Shown here: positions 22,837 to 32,199 of the stretch, piece after piece
How the letters are laid out: each line of letters starts with the position of its first letter
Numbering within the stretch: the first letter of the stretch is position 1
Origin: Rachicladosporium sp. CCFEE 5018
Taxonomy: Eukaryota; Ascomycota; Dothideomycetes; Cladosporiales; Cladosporiaceae
Reading direction: 5' to 3'
Assembly (NCBI GenBank): GCA_002077045.2
Contig: KZ111157.1
Coordinates: 186,001 to 250,000 of the forward strand
DNA length: 64,000 bases
Made by a program: the position numbers and the translations under genes
Notes under the pieces: generated by a model
Seen by the model: the letters and a program-made list of their open reading frames with translations, nothing else
Databases searched by the model: none
What the model was told of the DNA's origin: nothing

Positions 22837-23257
22837 CTTCGATGTTGAATCGAGGAAGGCTTGATTTGTGCAAGTCAAGGGAGTTGGGTTCGTCGAGGAG
22901 GATCATCGATCGGACTACTCGATCGGACTAAAGAAGACCGCATCGGAGTAGATTAGTCAGCATGAAGCCAAACTTGTGTTCGCTTTTGAGTTCTCGGTGT
23001 CTCGATTAGAGACCATGGAGAGCAGCATCGGCTTCGCGTGTATTCCGTGAAAAGTCCCTGAGTGGAAGGGCAGATTATCATAAGTCTCTGAGTCATCAGA
23101 GTCGCAACAGATGAGGGCGACTTAGAAAGAAGTCATCAGTAGCTTTGCCACGATTCGGAACCTTTGGATACGCCAACGACATATCACTCATTCGATTGAT
23201 GAATCAACAGAATTGGGAGGGACGCTCGATACAGGCAGTTGAGAGGATTCCTCCACG
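22837..23257. promoter_or_regulatory. Divergent promoter region, Zn2Cys6 gene/CNS1
   Basis: 421 bp between the starts of the regulator (-) and CNS1 (+). Short direct repeats of tcgatcggacta occur near 22898-22931. No gene seen. Confidence 0.4.
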
Positions 23258-24530
23258 ATGACGTCCACCACGCCGCAGCAATCCAGCGAGACAGCTGACA
23301 TCGTCGACATGATCTCGAACGCTCGCCTCGATCCTAAGATAGCCACAGCTGATGTTCCGCCTTCGCTCGCCAACAAGCGCAAAGTCACTGCCGACGAGCT
23401 GTACAAAGAGCTCAATCGCTATCCCCTTTTCATGACCGAACTCCCGGCAGAAGATGAAGACAACGAATACCTGGAAGCCTTCAAAGCACTAGCCTACGAA
23501 GGCACCCGCGCCGAGATTGCAGAAAACTTCAAGACGCAAGGTACCGAAGCAGTCCGCGAGAAGCGGTGGCTTGATGCACGAGAGTTCTACTCGAAAGCTC
23601 TGGCTGCTCTCAAAGGGCCGAAGGTGCCTGCCGGTGCCTCCCCGGCGGAGCTGGAGATGAAGGTGGAAGACGTCGATGAAGTGGCCGAGGAGAAGAGGGA
23701 GAGGGGTCTGGAGGAGACTTGTCATGCTAATCGGGCGTTGTGCCAGCTTGAGATGAGTATCACTGCCTCACTGAGTAGATCAGATGTGTGCGACCTGCTA
23801 ATCTGTGGGCGCAGAAAACTATGGCTCATGTAATCGTGACTGCGCTGCAGCATTGAAGCTGAACTCTCGGAACGTGAAGGTGTGGTACCGTGCTGCCTCT
23901 GCTTGTCTTGCCTTGGATAAGCTTCCGGAAGCACTCGATGCATGTGAGTGTGGCCTTCGCGTCGAGCCCGCGAACACTGCGCTCGCGGCTCTCAAGTCCA
24001 GGATCGAAAAGCGCACGACATACGTTACCGAAATCGAACGGTCGCGGCGAGAACGCGAGGATCGTGTGCGTAGCGAAGAGAGTAATCTCAAGTATGCCCT
24101 GAAGTCACGGAACATTGTAAGGCGGGCGACGAAAGACCCGCCAGATATGGAAGACGCGACGATCAAGCTCGAAAATCCCATGGAACCGACATCGACTCTG
24201 AGCTTCCCGATCATCTTCCTGTACCCGTTACAAGCGCAAAGTGACTTCGTCAAAGCCTGTGCGGAGAACGAGACATTAGGCGACCACCTTTCGTATATAC
24301 TCCCGCCACCTTGGGATCAGGCTGGCGAGTACAGCGTTGAAGGGACGGAGTGCTACATGGAGACAGTTGTCGGTGGCCTCATCAAGGCTGGTCGAAAGCT
24401 CACCCTGCTCAAGCTACTCGGCAGTGGCAAGGTCGAAGTTCTCGATGGGCTAGTGAAGGTCAATATCGTGCCCAAAGCAAAGGCGTCGAAATGGATCGAA
24501 GAGTTCAAGTTGAGACGAGGAAAGCAATAG
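23258..24530 (+). CDS. CNS1: TPR Hsp90 co-chaperone Cns1/TTC4
   Basis: 404-residue tetratricopeptide co-chaperone of Hsp90/Hsp70, essential in yeast and linked to eEF2 folding. Exon 1 is 23258-23756, intron 23757-23814 (58 nt), exon 2 23815-24530; the join gives LEMKNYGSCNRDCAAALKLN, a typical TPR helix. The family pattern is clear: YPLFMTELP near residue 55, FKTQGTEAVREKRWLDAREFYSKAL opening TPR1 (shown here in part: NFKTQGTEAVREKRWLDARE), TPR2 and TPR3 through about residue 260, a charged coil (SRREREDRVRSEE), then the C-terminal wheel domain with FPIIFLYPLQAQSDF and the LLKLLGSGKVEVLDGLVKVN end. Full length. Confidence 0.94.
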
Positions 24531-24613
24531 TCTATATGCATCTGGCTGTACATACTCTGTACAGTGCGTAACGAAATGACTGTCGCGAAACTCTTGGGCC
24601 ATGAATATGGATA

Positions 24614-25630
24614 TCACGACTTGTCTGCCGGATACAAGATCCCATTTTGCAGTCGCATCTCACTCGTAACCTTGATCACATCCCGCGACACTCGCTCAAG
24701 CACGGCCAGAGCCTTCACGTCGTTCTCGCTGATGATCCTCGCGAACTCCTGTGCCTCCTCAAACATGCTCACGTTCGGCTTCTCGACCTCCACCTTTGGC
24801 CCAGCGAGCTCCTCGCTCTGCTTCGTTTTCGGATCCCAGTGTTTGATCGACTCAAGCTCAGCAGTCGCATTGATGGTGATCGTGCCTTTCTCTCCATAGA
24901 TCTCACAGGGTGCGAAGCTCTGATAGGCTTTGCTGTTGTTGATTTGCACGCCAAAGGTATCGTACTTCAATATGATCACTCCGCCACCGTCTACGCCTGT
25001 TCGGCACATGAAGGGAACGTAAGCGGAGGTTTTAGGCGCACCGAACAACGCGACTGCGAAGGAGACGGGGTACACGCCAATGTCGACCAAACTGCCGCCA
25101 GAGAAGTCGAGATTGAAGATGTTGGGTGTTTCACCCGCTAGGACGTTGTTGTAGCGACTGCTGTAAGAGGCGTAAGTGAAGCTCGCGCCATATATGGGCC
25201 CAAGGCGCTTCTGCTCGTTGATAGTCCTCTGCAGCAGCTTGAAGTTGGCTTCTTGCAAGTGTCGGAATGCCTCGATCAAGAAGACGCCGTTGTCCTTAGC
25301 CGTCTTGAACAGATCGTCCAGCTCTTCCGGTGTCGAAGTTGCGGGCTTCTCCAGTATAACATGCTTCTTGGCTTGCAGCATCTGCTTGGCTTGGGCGTAG
25401 TGATGACTGTTCGGAGAAGCAATGTAAACTGCTTGTAGTTCTCTGTCCGCGCCTAGGTCTTCTAGCGATGTATATGCGGTCTCGCTGCCATGCTTCGATG
25501 CAAATGCCTCCGCCTGCTCTTGCTTACGCGAGTAGACCGCATGAAGCTGCCATGATCCGGTCTTGGTCGCCGCATTGATCCAAGACTCAGTGATCCAGCC
25601 CGTTCCTATTACGCCGTATTGAATCGGCAT
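24614..25630 (-). CDS. Gfo/Idh/MocA-family NAD(P)-dependent oxidoreductase
   Basis: Intronless dehydrogenase of 338 residues counted from ATG 25630 (MPIQYGVIGTGWIT), which places the Rossmann GxGxxx at the N-terminus; an in-frame Met at 25729 would add 33 residues of low similarity to the family. AVYSRKQEQAEAFA and YIASPNSHHYAQAKQML are the cofactor-domain signatures, and HVILEKPATSTPEEL carries the conserved EKP motif with the catalytic-region Lys. The sheet domain follows (GGSLVDIGVYPVSFAVALFG). Resembles the trans-1,2-dihydrobenzene-1,2-diol/D-xylose dehydrogenase group. The physiological substrate is unknown. Convergent with CNS1, with only 83 bp between stops. Confidence 0.9.
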   Translation of the reverse strand: MPIQYGVIGTGWITESWINAATKTGSWQLHAVYSRKQEQAEAFASKHGSETAYTSLEDLGADRELQAVYIASPNSHHYAQAKQMLQAKKHVILEKPATSTPEELDDLFKTAKDNGVFLIEAFRHLQEANFKLLQRTINEQKRLGPIYGASFTYASYSSRYNNVLAGETPNIFNLDFSGGSLVDIGVYPVSFAVALFGAPKTSAYVPFMCRTGVDGGGVIILKYDTFGVQINNSKAYQSFAPCEIYGEKGTITINATAELESIKHWDPKTKQSEELAGPKVEVEKPNVSMFEEAQEFARIISENDVKALAVLERVSRDVIKVTSEMRLQNGILYPADKS

Positions 25631-26207
25631 CTTGCTGGGTGGGCCCAATGTGGGCTGCCTCGACGAGAAAGACGTAGCCGAGGAAGGAGCGGAAGACACT
25701 GGCGTAAAAAGACAAGTGAAGCCAGGCATTTGGAACTTACTTGATTGTGATACAGCGGAGCTTTAGCTTCCACTCTGCAGCCCTACACTTGAGTTTATAT
25801 AGCTGTTGGAAAATTGTTTATTCAGCATGGAAATGCCCAGGGAAGCTCGCTGGTGGGGCCTCAACGGCTGTACCTGCATAAGATCTTTGTCGCTGTGGAC
25901 GGCCTCATTGCCACCACTCGCATTATTCATTATCGACGCAGTCTACGCGGATGCTATGCGGATGCAGCTGGACGACCTTGACAGCGAGGTGTGCGTGTCC
26001 TCGCAATGGTGATGAAGTCTTGCGAACGGCATGACCCGCATCGTGCAGTAGGTACCTAGCAATTTCTGACGTGTTCGCCTCTACAGGGTGACATGAGCAC
26101 ACAGTGGTGATATCTCGGAGAAAGCCTTGGGACGGTGTCTGCGAGCGAGGCAGAGTACGTGATTGCGTAGCTGCACAAGACGCAAACATGTTCTACGAGC
26201 GTCTTTG
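25631..26207. other. Intergenic
   Basis: About 580 bp between divergent genes. No supported coding region; no repeat noticed. Confidence 0.45.
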
Positions 26208-28449
26208 ATGAGTACGTCGCTCAGCGCCGACGACAACAGCGGCGACGAACTTTGCACCCAGCATACGACCATTAAACTTGCGGCTTACGATCTACAAGCG
26301 CCACGGCAACTACTGCTGGTGGTAAGATGTTCTCAAGCATGCTCCTCGGTATATCTCCTCTTCCATCACATACATCTTCCATCTCTCCCTTATGACCGCG
26401 TTCGACTCTTCTCCTCGTCGTTGCAGAGACTAATCGATACGTTGCAGGCAACGGCTTCAAGGCTACGGATCCGTACGAAGAACGCGAGCCTCCTGCAGCG
26501 CCCACCCCGATTACATTTCCCCAAGTCAAGACACCTGCCGCGGTGGGCTGGGACACAGATGCCAACGGGCCACCCCTGCAGCAACTCTTCAGTCGCCTTG
26601 TAAGGTTGACAGACGTGACGGATCAGCACCTCGAAGCTCTGAATATCGAAATCTTGTCAGGTGTTCCAACGGATCACTTCGTACCATCTGCCAATGATGG
26701 ATCGTCTTACTGGCCAGAAGTATCTTCAAAGGCGACTGCACCACTATCATACGCAGGAGCAGCATCTGCTGATGCAAGCGTGAGCAAAAAGCGTAAGGAC
26801 TTTGACGACAAGATTGCAGAGCTCAAGTATGACAATGACGATGTGTATGCCGCGCTCTCGAAGACGACCAGAGACGGACAGAAAGCACCTCGCGTCNNNN
26901 NNNNNNNNNNNNNNNNNNNNNNNNNNNNNNNNNNNNNNNNNNNNNNNNNNNNNNNNNNNNNNNNNNNNNNNNNNNNNNNNNNNNNNNNNNNNNNNNGGAC
27001 TTTGACGACAAGATTGCAGAGCTCAAGTATGACAATGACGATGTGTATGCCGCGCTCTCGAAGACGACCAGAGACGGACAGAAAGCACCTCGCGTCGCCA
27101 GTATGAGGAAATTCTGGCAAGGTCTAGAGTCGATGAGTGGCTATTGGGACGACAGTCTTGATCAGTACTTCGAATCCACGACAGCGACTGAGCACAACGA
27201 TGGAGGTCCGAAGATCACGAAACGTGCACGCGTCGGCGAACCATGCAATGCCAACAGGGACGGGAATCAGAACATCTATAGTCTTGTGCAGGACGAGGCA
27301 GCTGTCATGAGTCTATTGAGTGGCGAGACGCCAAAGTCGTCCGCAATCTTATCACACGGTACATCACTACCTCTCGGGCGACTGACGCCCCATCATGGTA
27401 ACCATCACAATGATAAGGAGATCAGTATGTCGCCTCCGCTGCCACCCCGGTCAAGCATGCGATACAAAGGCTACCGAATCGGCACTGGTCGTGATATGCC
27501 CGAGAGCTATAGACAGGATACTGTGCGCGCCTTCATGGAAGCCCTAGTGTGGCCCTTCCAGGCTTCAGTCGCAATCGCTCGCCGCGTGCCCGTCGTGCAG
27601 ATTGACAAGCTCAATCTGCCGGTGCGGCTGTCTGGTGTGGTATCGCGTGTCCCAGTCGACCGTGCGAAGGCTAGGACGGGGATCATCCAAGGTCCAATAA
27701 TGGGTGTACAAGTCCGTAATGATATTGGATTCCTGTATGCAAATGGCAAGCCCATGGTCGTGAAGTCGAGACTGGATCAACTTCGCGAGATCGGAGGTCT
27801 ATTAGCTCTAGCACAGGAGCGCAGGCAACAAGGCACCGCCGATGTGAAGCCTGGCGAAGGTGAATGGTGGACTACGAAGCCACGATGGGGCGGTGGACCT
27901 GGAGGTGCGGCTGAAGATTCGCAAGGTCTTAATAGCAATGGCGAGATGCTCACAGCGGTCGAGGAAGCGATCAATGCCGGGAAGGATGGTCCTATGTCGC
28001 AGAATCGCAGGAGATGCACGCCTGTAATGCTCTGGAAGGAGCTGAAGTGCGGCAGTGGTTTACGAGACCAGAGGACTGAGTACATGGCGATTGGCAAGGA
28101 GGTTGAGTCACAGTACGATGAGGTGTGTGCTGTTCACTTCTGTTTGAGTTGCAACGTCACTAACAGCAAGCAGGTCTACATGATTTCGTCCCTCAACCAT
28201 CACATCAGCATTCTGAAGCTCACAGTACACGACGCATATCTGGACTACCTTGCAGGTGCTGGATTCCCCAGTGTACCGCCGCTGGAGAGCGATTGGAGTA
28301 CGCCGAGATTGCAGAGATCCAAGTGGTTCAATCTATTCGATGCTGATGATCGAGTCGAAGCTTTCAGCGCCTTGTGGGCTATCATGAGTTTTTTAACTCG
28401 CAACCCCGAGGTCGATGCGAATGCCAGCGTAGGCGCGGGAACGACTTAA
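26208..28449 (+). CDS. Conserved protein of unknown function, crossing an assembly gap
   Basis: I do not recognise the family. A likely N-terminal exon starts at ATG 26208 (MSTSLSADDNSGDELCTQ) and ends at a gtaaga donor at 26322. The main part starts after a cag at 26447 (NGFKATDPYEEREPP) and runs into the gap, then from 26997 to 28449. The two parts are one base out of register at this first junction, so either a base is missing or the true 5' structure differs. A likely 51-nt intron lies at 28123-28173. Recognisable stretches include LVWPFQASVAIARRVPVVQI, SRLDQLREIGGLLALAQE, SLNHHISILKLTVHDAYLDY and RVEAFSALWAIMSFLTR. A basic KKRK motif lies just before the gap. The 100 bases on the two sides of the gap are identical. 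Confidence 0.65.
26797..26896. repeat. 100-bp direct copy flanking assembly gap (left)
   Basis: Identical base for base to 26997-27096 on the other side of the 100-N spacer. It codes the same part of the same gene, so it is an unmerged contig overlap and not a biological repeat. Confidence 0.95.
26897..26996. other. Assembly gap, 100 N
   Basis: A run of exactly 100 N, the default length for a gap of unknown size. The flanks overlap by 100 bp, so the true gap is negative. Confidence 1.
26997..27096. repeat. 100-bp direct copy flanking assembly gap (right)
   Basis: Second copy of 26797-26896. Collapsing the two copies keeps the reading frame of the surrounding gene (GAC TTT GAC in frame on both sides). 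Confidence 0.95.
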
Positions 28450-28543
28450 GTAGAGCTGTCGCACAGTCGCACGGTCGCACATCCTCTACCAGCCAGGATA
28501 CTGAGGCGCTGAATCCCAGATTCCCTCAACGCCAGACCTGTCG

Positions 28544-29189
28544 TCACCACCGCATATCGAAGTCAACCTTCACCTTGCTTCCTGGCGCAAACAGCAGCTC
28601 CGCCTCTTCAATCTCACGCCTTATCTTTTTCAGGCGCAGCGCTTGGTGCGATGCCTTGATCGGGCGCTTGAACTTGGACACGCAGAAATCGCCAAGCCCA
28701 TGGTGCACTTTGAGGGAGTCAGCATTGCCCTCAATGTGTAGTCTGGGCACATTCACCCTCCAGCTCGGAGTCGCCAAAGAGCATATCCCTCAGGTATGGC
28801 GAGATTACGCCGTCATCCTCGCAGGACGAGGTAGTACTGTTGGGGTCGGCGGCATCGAAGTAGACAGACCCTTGATCGCTACCGCTGGCTTCGGTGGAGC
28901 TTGTCGAGGCTCTCTCGCTGGGCTTGATCTCATCCGCGTCGTCGAACGTAGTGAACGATGACTCGACAGATGTATCGTCCTCAAAGATAAAGTCCAATTC
29001 ATGGTCATCACTACTCTCATCGCTGTTCATCGACGTGATGGACCCTTCCTCACCATTGTCATTCTTGTCACTTGCTGATGAATCGGTAGCCATGATCTGA
29101 TGAAATGTGATAGTTGTCGGTCGAGTGTCGTCGTCGACATCATTGTCAAGTACAAAAATCGAAGTCGTCGGTCCAGGTTTCTTAGACAT
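28544..29189 (-). pseudogene. Acidic conserved protein with probable frameshift
   Basis: Unrecognised family. The 5' part, from ATG 29189 (MSKKPGPTTSIFVLDNDVDD; an earlier Met at 29360 is also in frame), is acidic and Ser-rich and ends in SPYLRDMLFGDSELEG near 28755. The frame then closes at 28731. In another frame a protein-like stretch follows directly and runs to 28544: VPRLHIEGNADSLKVHHGLG, CVSKFKRPIKASHQALRLKK and REIEEAELLFAPGSKVKVDF. The two overlap with no room for an intron, which points to a single-base indel near 28755. The basic second half after an acidic first half looks like one original protein of about 215 residues. Convergent with the preceding gene. Confidence 0.55.
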
Positions 29190-29496
29190 TGCCTGTGATC
29201 TGCCACGCGTCCCTCGACTCAGTACTTCAATAGAGCGAGACCTCTGATTCAGGCTGCCGGCACGTGCAAGCACAGGTGGCGGCGCAGTGATGGCGGCGAA
29301 GTGATGATAGCGCCATTGAGCAGAGCGAATCGGTGGATCTAACGCTTCAGACCGTGGCATTGTACAGCCATGATACCTAGCACCAGTCTATGCCACTCGG
29401 ATCGAATCGCGTAACAGACTTTGGTCACAGTCCTCATCATTCGCACCCACGAACGAAGAAGCTGACGTCCAATCATTCAGCCTCCGTCCAGTAAAC

Positions 29497-30096
29497 TCAT
29501 CCACCTCCCCTAACTAAAACCCTCTCCCAACCGTCCCCCTCCCTAATCCTCCTGATCCTCCTGTCCCTCCCGGCTGAATACACCATTCCGGACTCGGTCC
29601 AAGCATCATACCTCGTCCCGTCACCAATCACGTTCCCCGCAAAACCACGGCTACCCTCCAGGTCAGGTGGTCCATAGTCATACCACACCCTCTCGCCATT
29701 CCCCAAATCGTCACCCAGAACCACCATGTGCTGACGCCGACCAGCGGGGCGGACCCTGCGTCTTGTGACCCAGCGGTGGGAGGAGCGATGCAGGATGCGG
29801 CGGTCGATGTGGGAGACATTCGGCTAAGAATACCGTCAGACCTGTGCATTCGTACACTGGCACTGTTCAAAAGAATCAGGTAGGCTTACATTTCCCTTCC
29901 AGTCGATAGTGCCATAGCTTATCAGGCTCAATAGAATCATCAGGCTTATGGCGCTGTAGGCCAGCAGCATTGTCGAGGCCGAGGGGATGTAAGATGCGTT
30001 GTACCATCGCTGTGGCGAAGTGGACGAGGAGGGCAGAGGTGAGGCGTCGATGGAGGAAATGGAGCGCGATGCTGCGAGGGAGGAGAGGTCGGACAT
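29497..30096 (-). CDS. Small single-pass membrane protein, two exons
   Basis: 177 residues, unknown function. Exon 1 is 30096-29890, intron 29889-29824 (66 nt, gtaagc...ttcttag), exon 2 29823-29497. A Ser-rich cytosolic-type leader precedes one transmembrane segment (MLLAYSAISLMILLSLISYG, about residues 43-62). After the splice site an Arg-rich part (RRILHRSSHRWVTRRRVRP) and a tail with DDLGNGERVWYDYGPPDLEG and GNVIGDGTRYDAWTESGMVY follow, resembling a small beta-rich domain. The splice choice is the only one I found that joins both clearly protein-like halves. Lies divergently to the region before SHMT. Confidence 0.65.
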
Positions 30097-30423
30097 TGTC
30101 GCGTGGTGGTGATGCGGTGATGATATGTATTCGAAGCGGTAGACTCTTCGAAGAATAAGGCGATGGCTGGCAAAAGCAATGGGAGATACAAGTGTGGAGT
30201 CGAATCTTGGTACGGAATGGTGAAGAGCTTCGAAGTGCATTCATGATAGGAAGGAGCGACCTAGCTTACCTCGCACTTACCTTCACTGTCGAGCCAAGCT
30301 TCTCACTCTGGCATGTGCGTTTTCACAGACCATGCAAGCTTCTCGGTTAGCGTAACCGATAGGATCAAGTGTAGCGTCGGACGGACCTCGAGACACACCT
30401 CACATCCAACAGACATGACGATC
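30097..30423. other. Intergenic
   Basis: 327 bp between the 5' end of the small membrane protein gene and the 3' end of SHMT. Nothing recognised. Confidence 0.45.
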
Positions 30424-32199
30424 CTACCGCCCCTTATCCCAAGGCAAAAGGAACGTCGCCACCCAATCCTCCACCTCTCTCCTCAACTCAACAACCTCCA
30501 CAACCTCCTCCCCCTCCCCCACAAACTCCCTAAAAGCATTCACACTCCCCGGGTTCTTCCGTCCCTTCTTTTCCATCTCCCCCTTAGCCTTCCCGTCCAG
30601 CATCTTCGTAATATCTACAGCCCGATGCACAATATCCGCCACGCGCTTGAAATCCCCCGGCTGGAAACCGCGGGTCGTCATAGCAGGTGTGCCCATTCGC
30701 AGACCGCCTGGTTTCATGGCTGAGAGGTCGCCGGGGACGGTATTCTTGTTCGCTGCGACGCCGACAAGCTCGAGGACACGTTCTACGCGGGCGCCGTCGA
30801 TGGATTTGTCTTTAAGGTCTATGAGGACGAGGTGGTTGTCCGTGCCACCGGAGACGACGTTGTAGCTTAGACCGCCGGAGCCTTTATCGTCTCCGAGACG
30901 GGCTGCGAGCGCTTTGGCATTCTCGAGGACTGCGCGCTGGTAGTCTTTGAATTCGGGTTGCTGGGCTTGGTGAAGTGCTACGGCGAGGGCTGTGATGGTG
31001 TGGTTGTGGGGCCCGCCTTGGTGGCCGGGGAAGACTGAGGAGTTTATGGGGTTCTCGAGATCGTACATCAGCTCGTTGCCCTTCTTGTCGGCTGAGCGGA
31101 CACCCTTTCGGAAGAAGATCATGGCTCCGCGGGGTCCTCGGAGCGACTTGTGGGTCGTTGTGGTGACTATGTCGGAGTATTCGAAGGGTGAGGGAATGAC
31201 ACCGCCAGCTACGAGGCCGGAAATGTGAGCCATGTCGCTCAGGAGGTAGGCGCCGACTTTGTCCGCAATCTTGCGGAAGCGGACGTAATCGATTAGTCTG
31301 CTGTATGCACTTGTGCCTGCGATGATGATTTTAGGTCGGTAGAGTGTGGCGAGTTCCTCGAGCTTCTCGTAGTCGATGAGACCTGTCTTTTCGTCTAGTC
31401 GGTATGGAAGCGTTTCGAAGTACTTGCTGATTGCGCTGATCTTCTTCGTCGGTGTTTGGTAGCCGTGGGAGAGGTGGCCGCCGTGTGGTAGGTCAAGCCC
31501 CGAGGAGGGTGTCAGTCAGTGTTCTCGACCTAGATGCAAGACTCCAACCTACTATAATTCGATCATGTGTGTTTAAGACGGCAGAGTACGCATAGAGATT
31601 CGCAGGGGATCCAGAGAGTGCTGTAGATCGAGGTCAGACCTGCTCACGCTGTCCCAGTGTCCGACAACCTCACGCTGAACATTGACACCCCATTCTGTGT
31701 CCTTTACACCGAAGGTCTGTAGTGCTCGTGCTTGGCACAATCTCTCCGCTTCGTCAATGTGCTCGTTACCGCCGTAATATCTTGCGCCGGGGTAGCCTTC
31801 CGAGTACTTGTCTTCAACATAGATCAGTGCCTGGACGTCAAGTATCCCATGTGTCTGTGCCTCGTACTCTGCATCACACTCCCTAGTGCATCCAACACAG
31901 CCTGACTCGTAAAGTTTTCGGAGGGAATGAGGTTTATGAAGTGCTTCTGTCTTCGTTTCTCCTGCGTCTTGTCAGATCGAACCGCCGCCATATGAGCCCC
32001 CTCAAATCCGCACCTTTCGTATTATGTCGTACACGGTTGGGTCTGCCTCTTTCAAATCCGCAGACAGTAAATGATGCTGAGCTTCGACCGACATGCCTCT
32101 CTTCCCACTTTCTCGTGTAGCATAGGAAACAACCGGAAGGCGACATGCTCGACATGACAATAGACGCGACGCCCTCGCCGTGGGCTGGAGGAGAGACAT
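30424..32199 (-). CDS. SHM1: Serine hydroxymethyltransferase, mitochondrial type (copy A)
   Basis: PLP enzyme that converts serine and tetrahydrofolate to glycine and methylene-THF. Exons: 32199-32014, 31961-31868, 31811-31674, 31620-31553 and 31500-30424, total 520 residues. The N-terminus MSLLQPTARASRLLSCRACR is Arg/Ser/Leu-rich without acidic residues, as in a mitochondrial presequence. Family motifs: NLIPSENFTSQAVLDALGSV, KYSEGYPGARYYGGNEHIDE, LSGSPANLYAYSAVL, GLDLPHGGHLSHG, and the PLP lysine in VTTTTHKSLRGPRG. The first three introns have normal ends (the second ends gaag). The fourth, 31552-31501, starts gtaggt but ends CG where AG is needed, with no usable AG near. Divergent from DPB2, 256 bp between ATGs. 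Confidence 0.88.
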
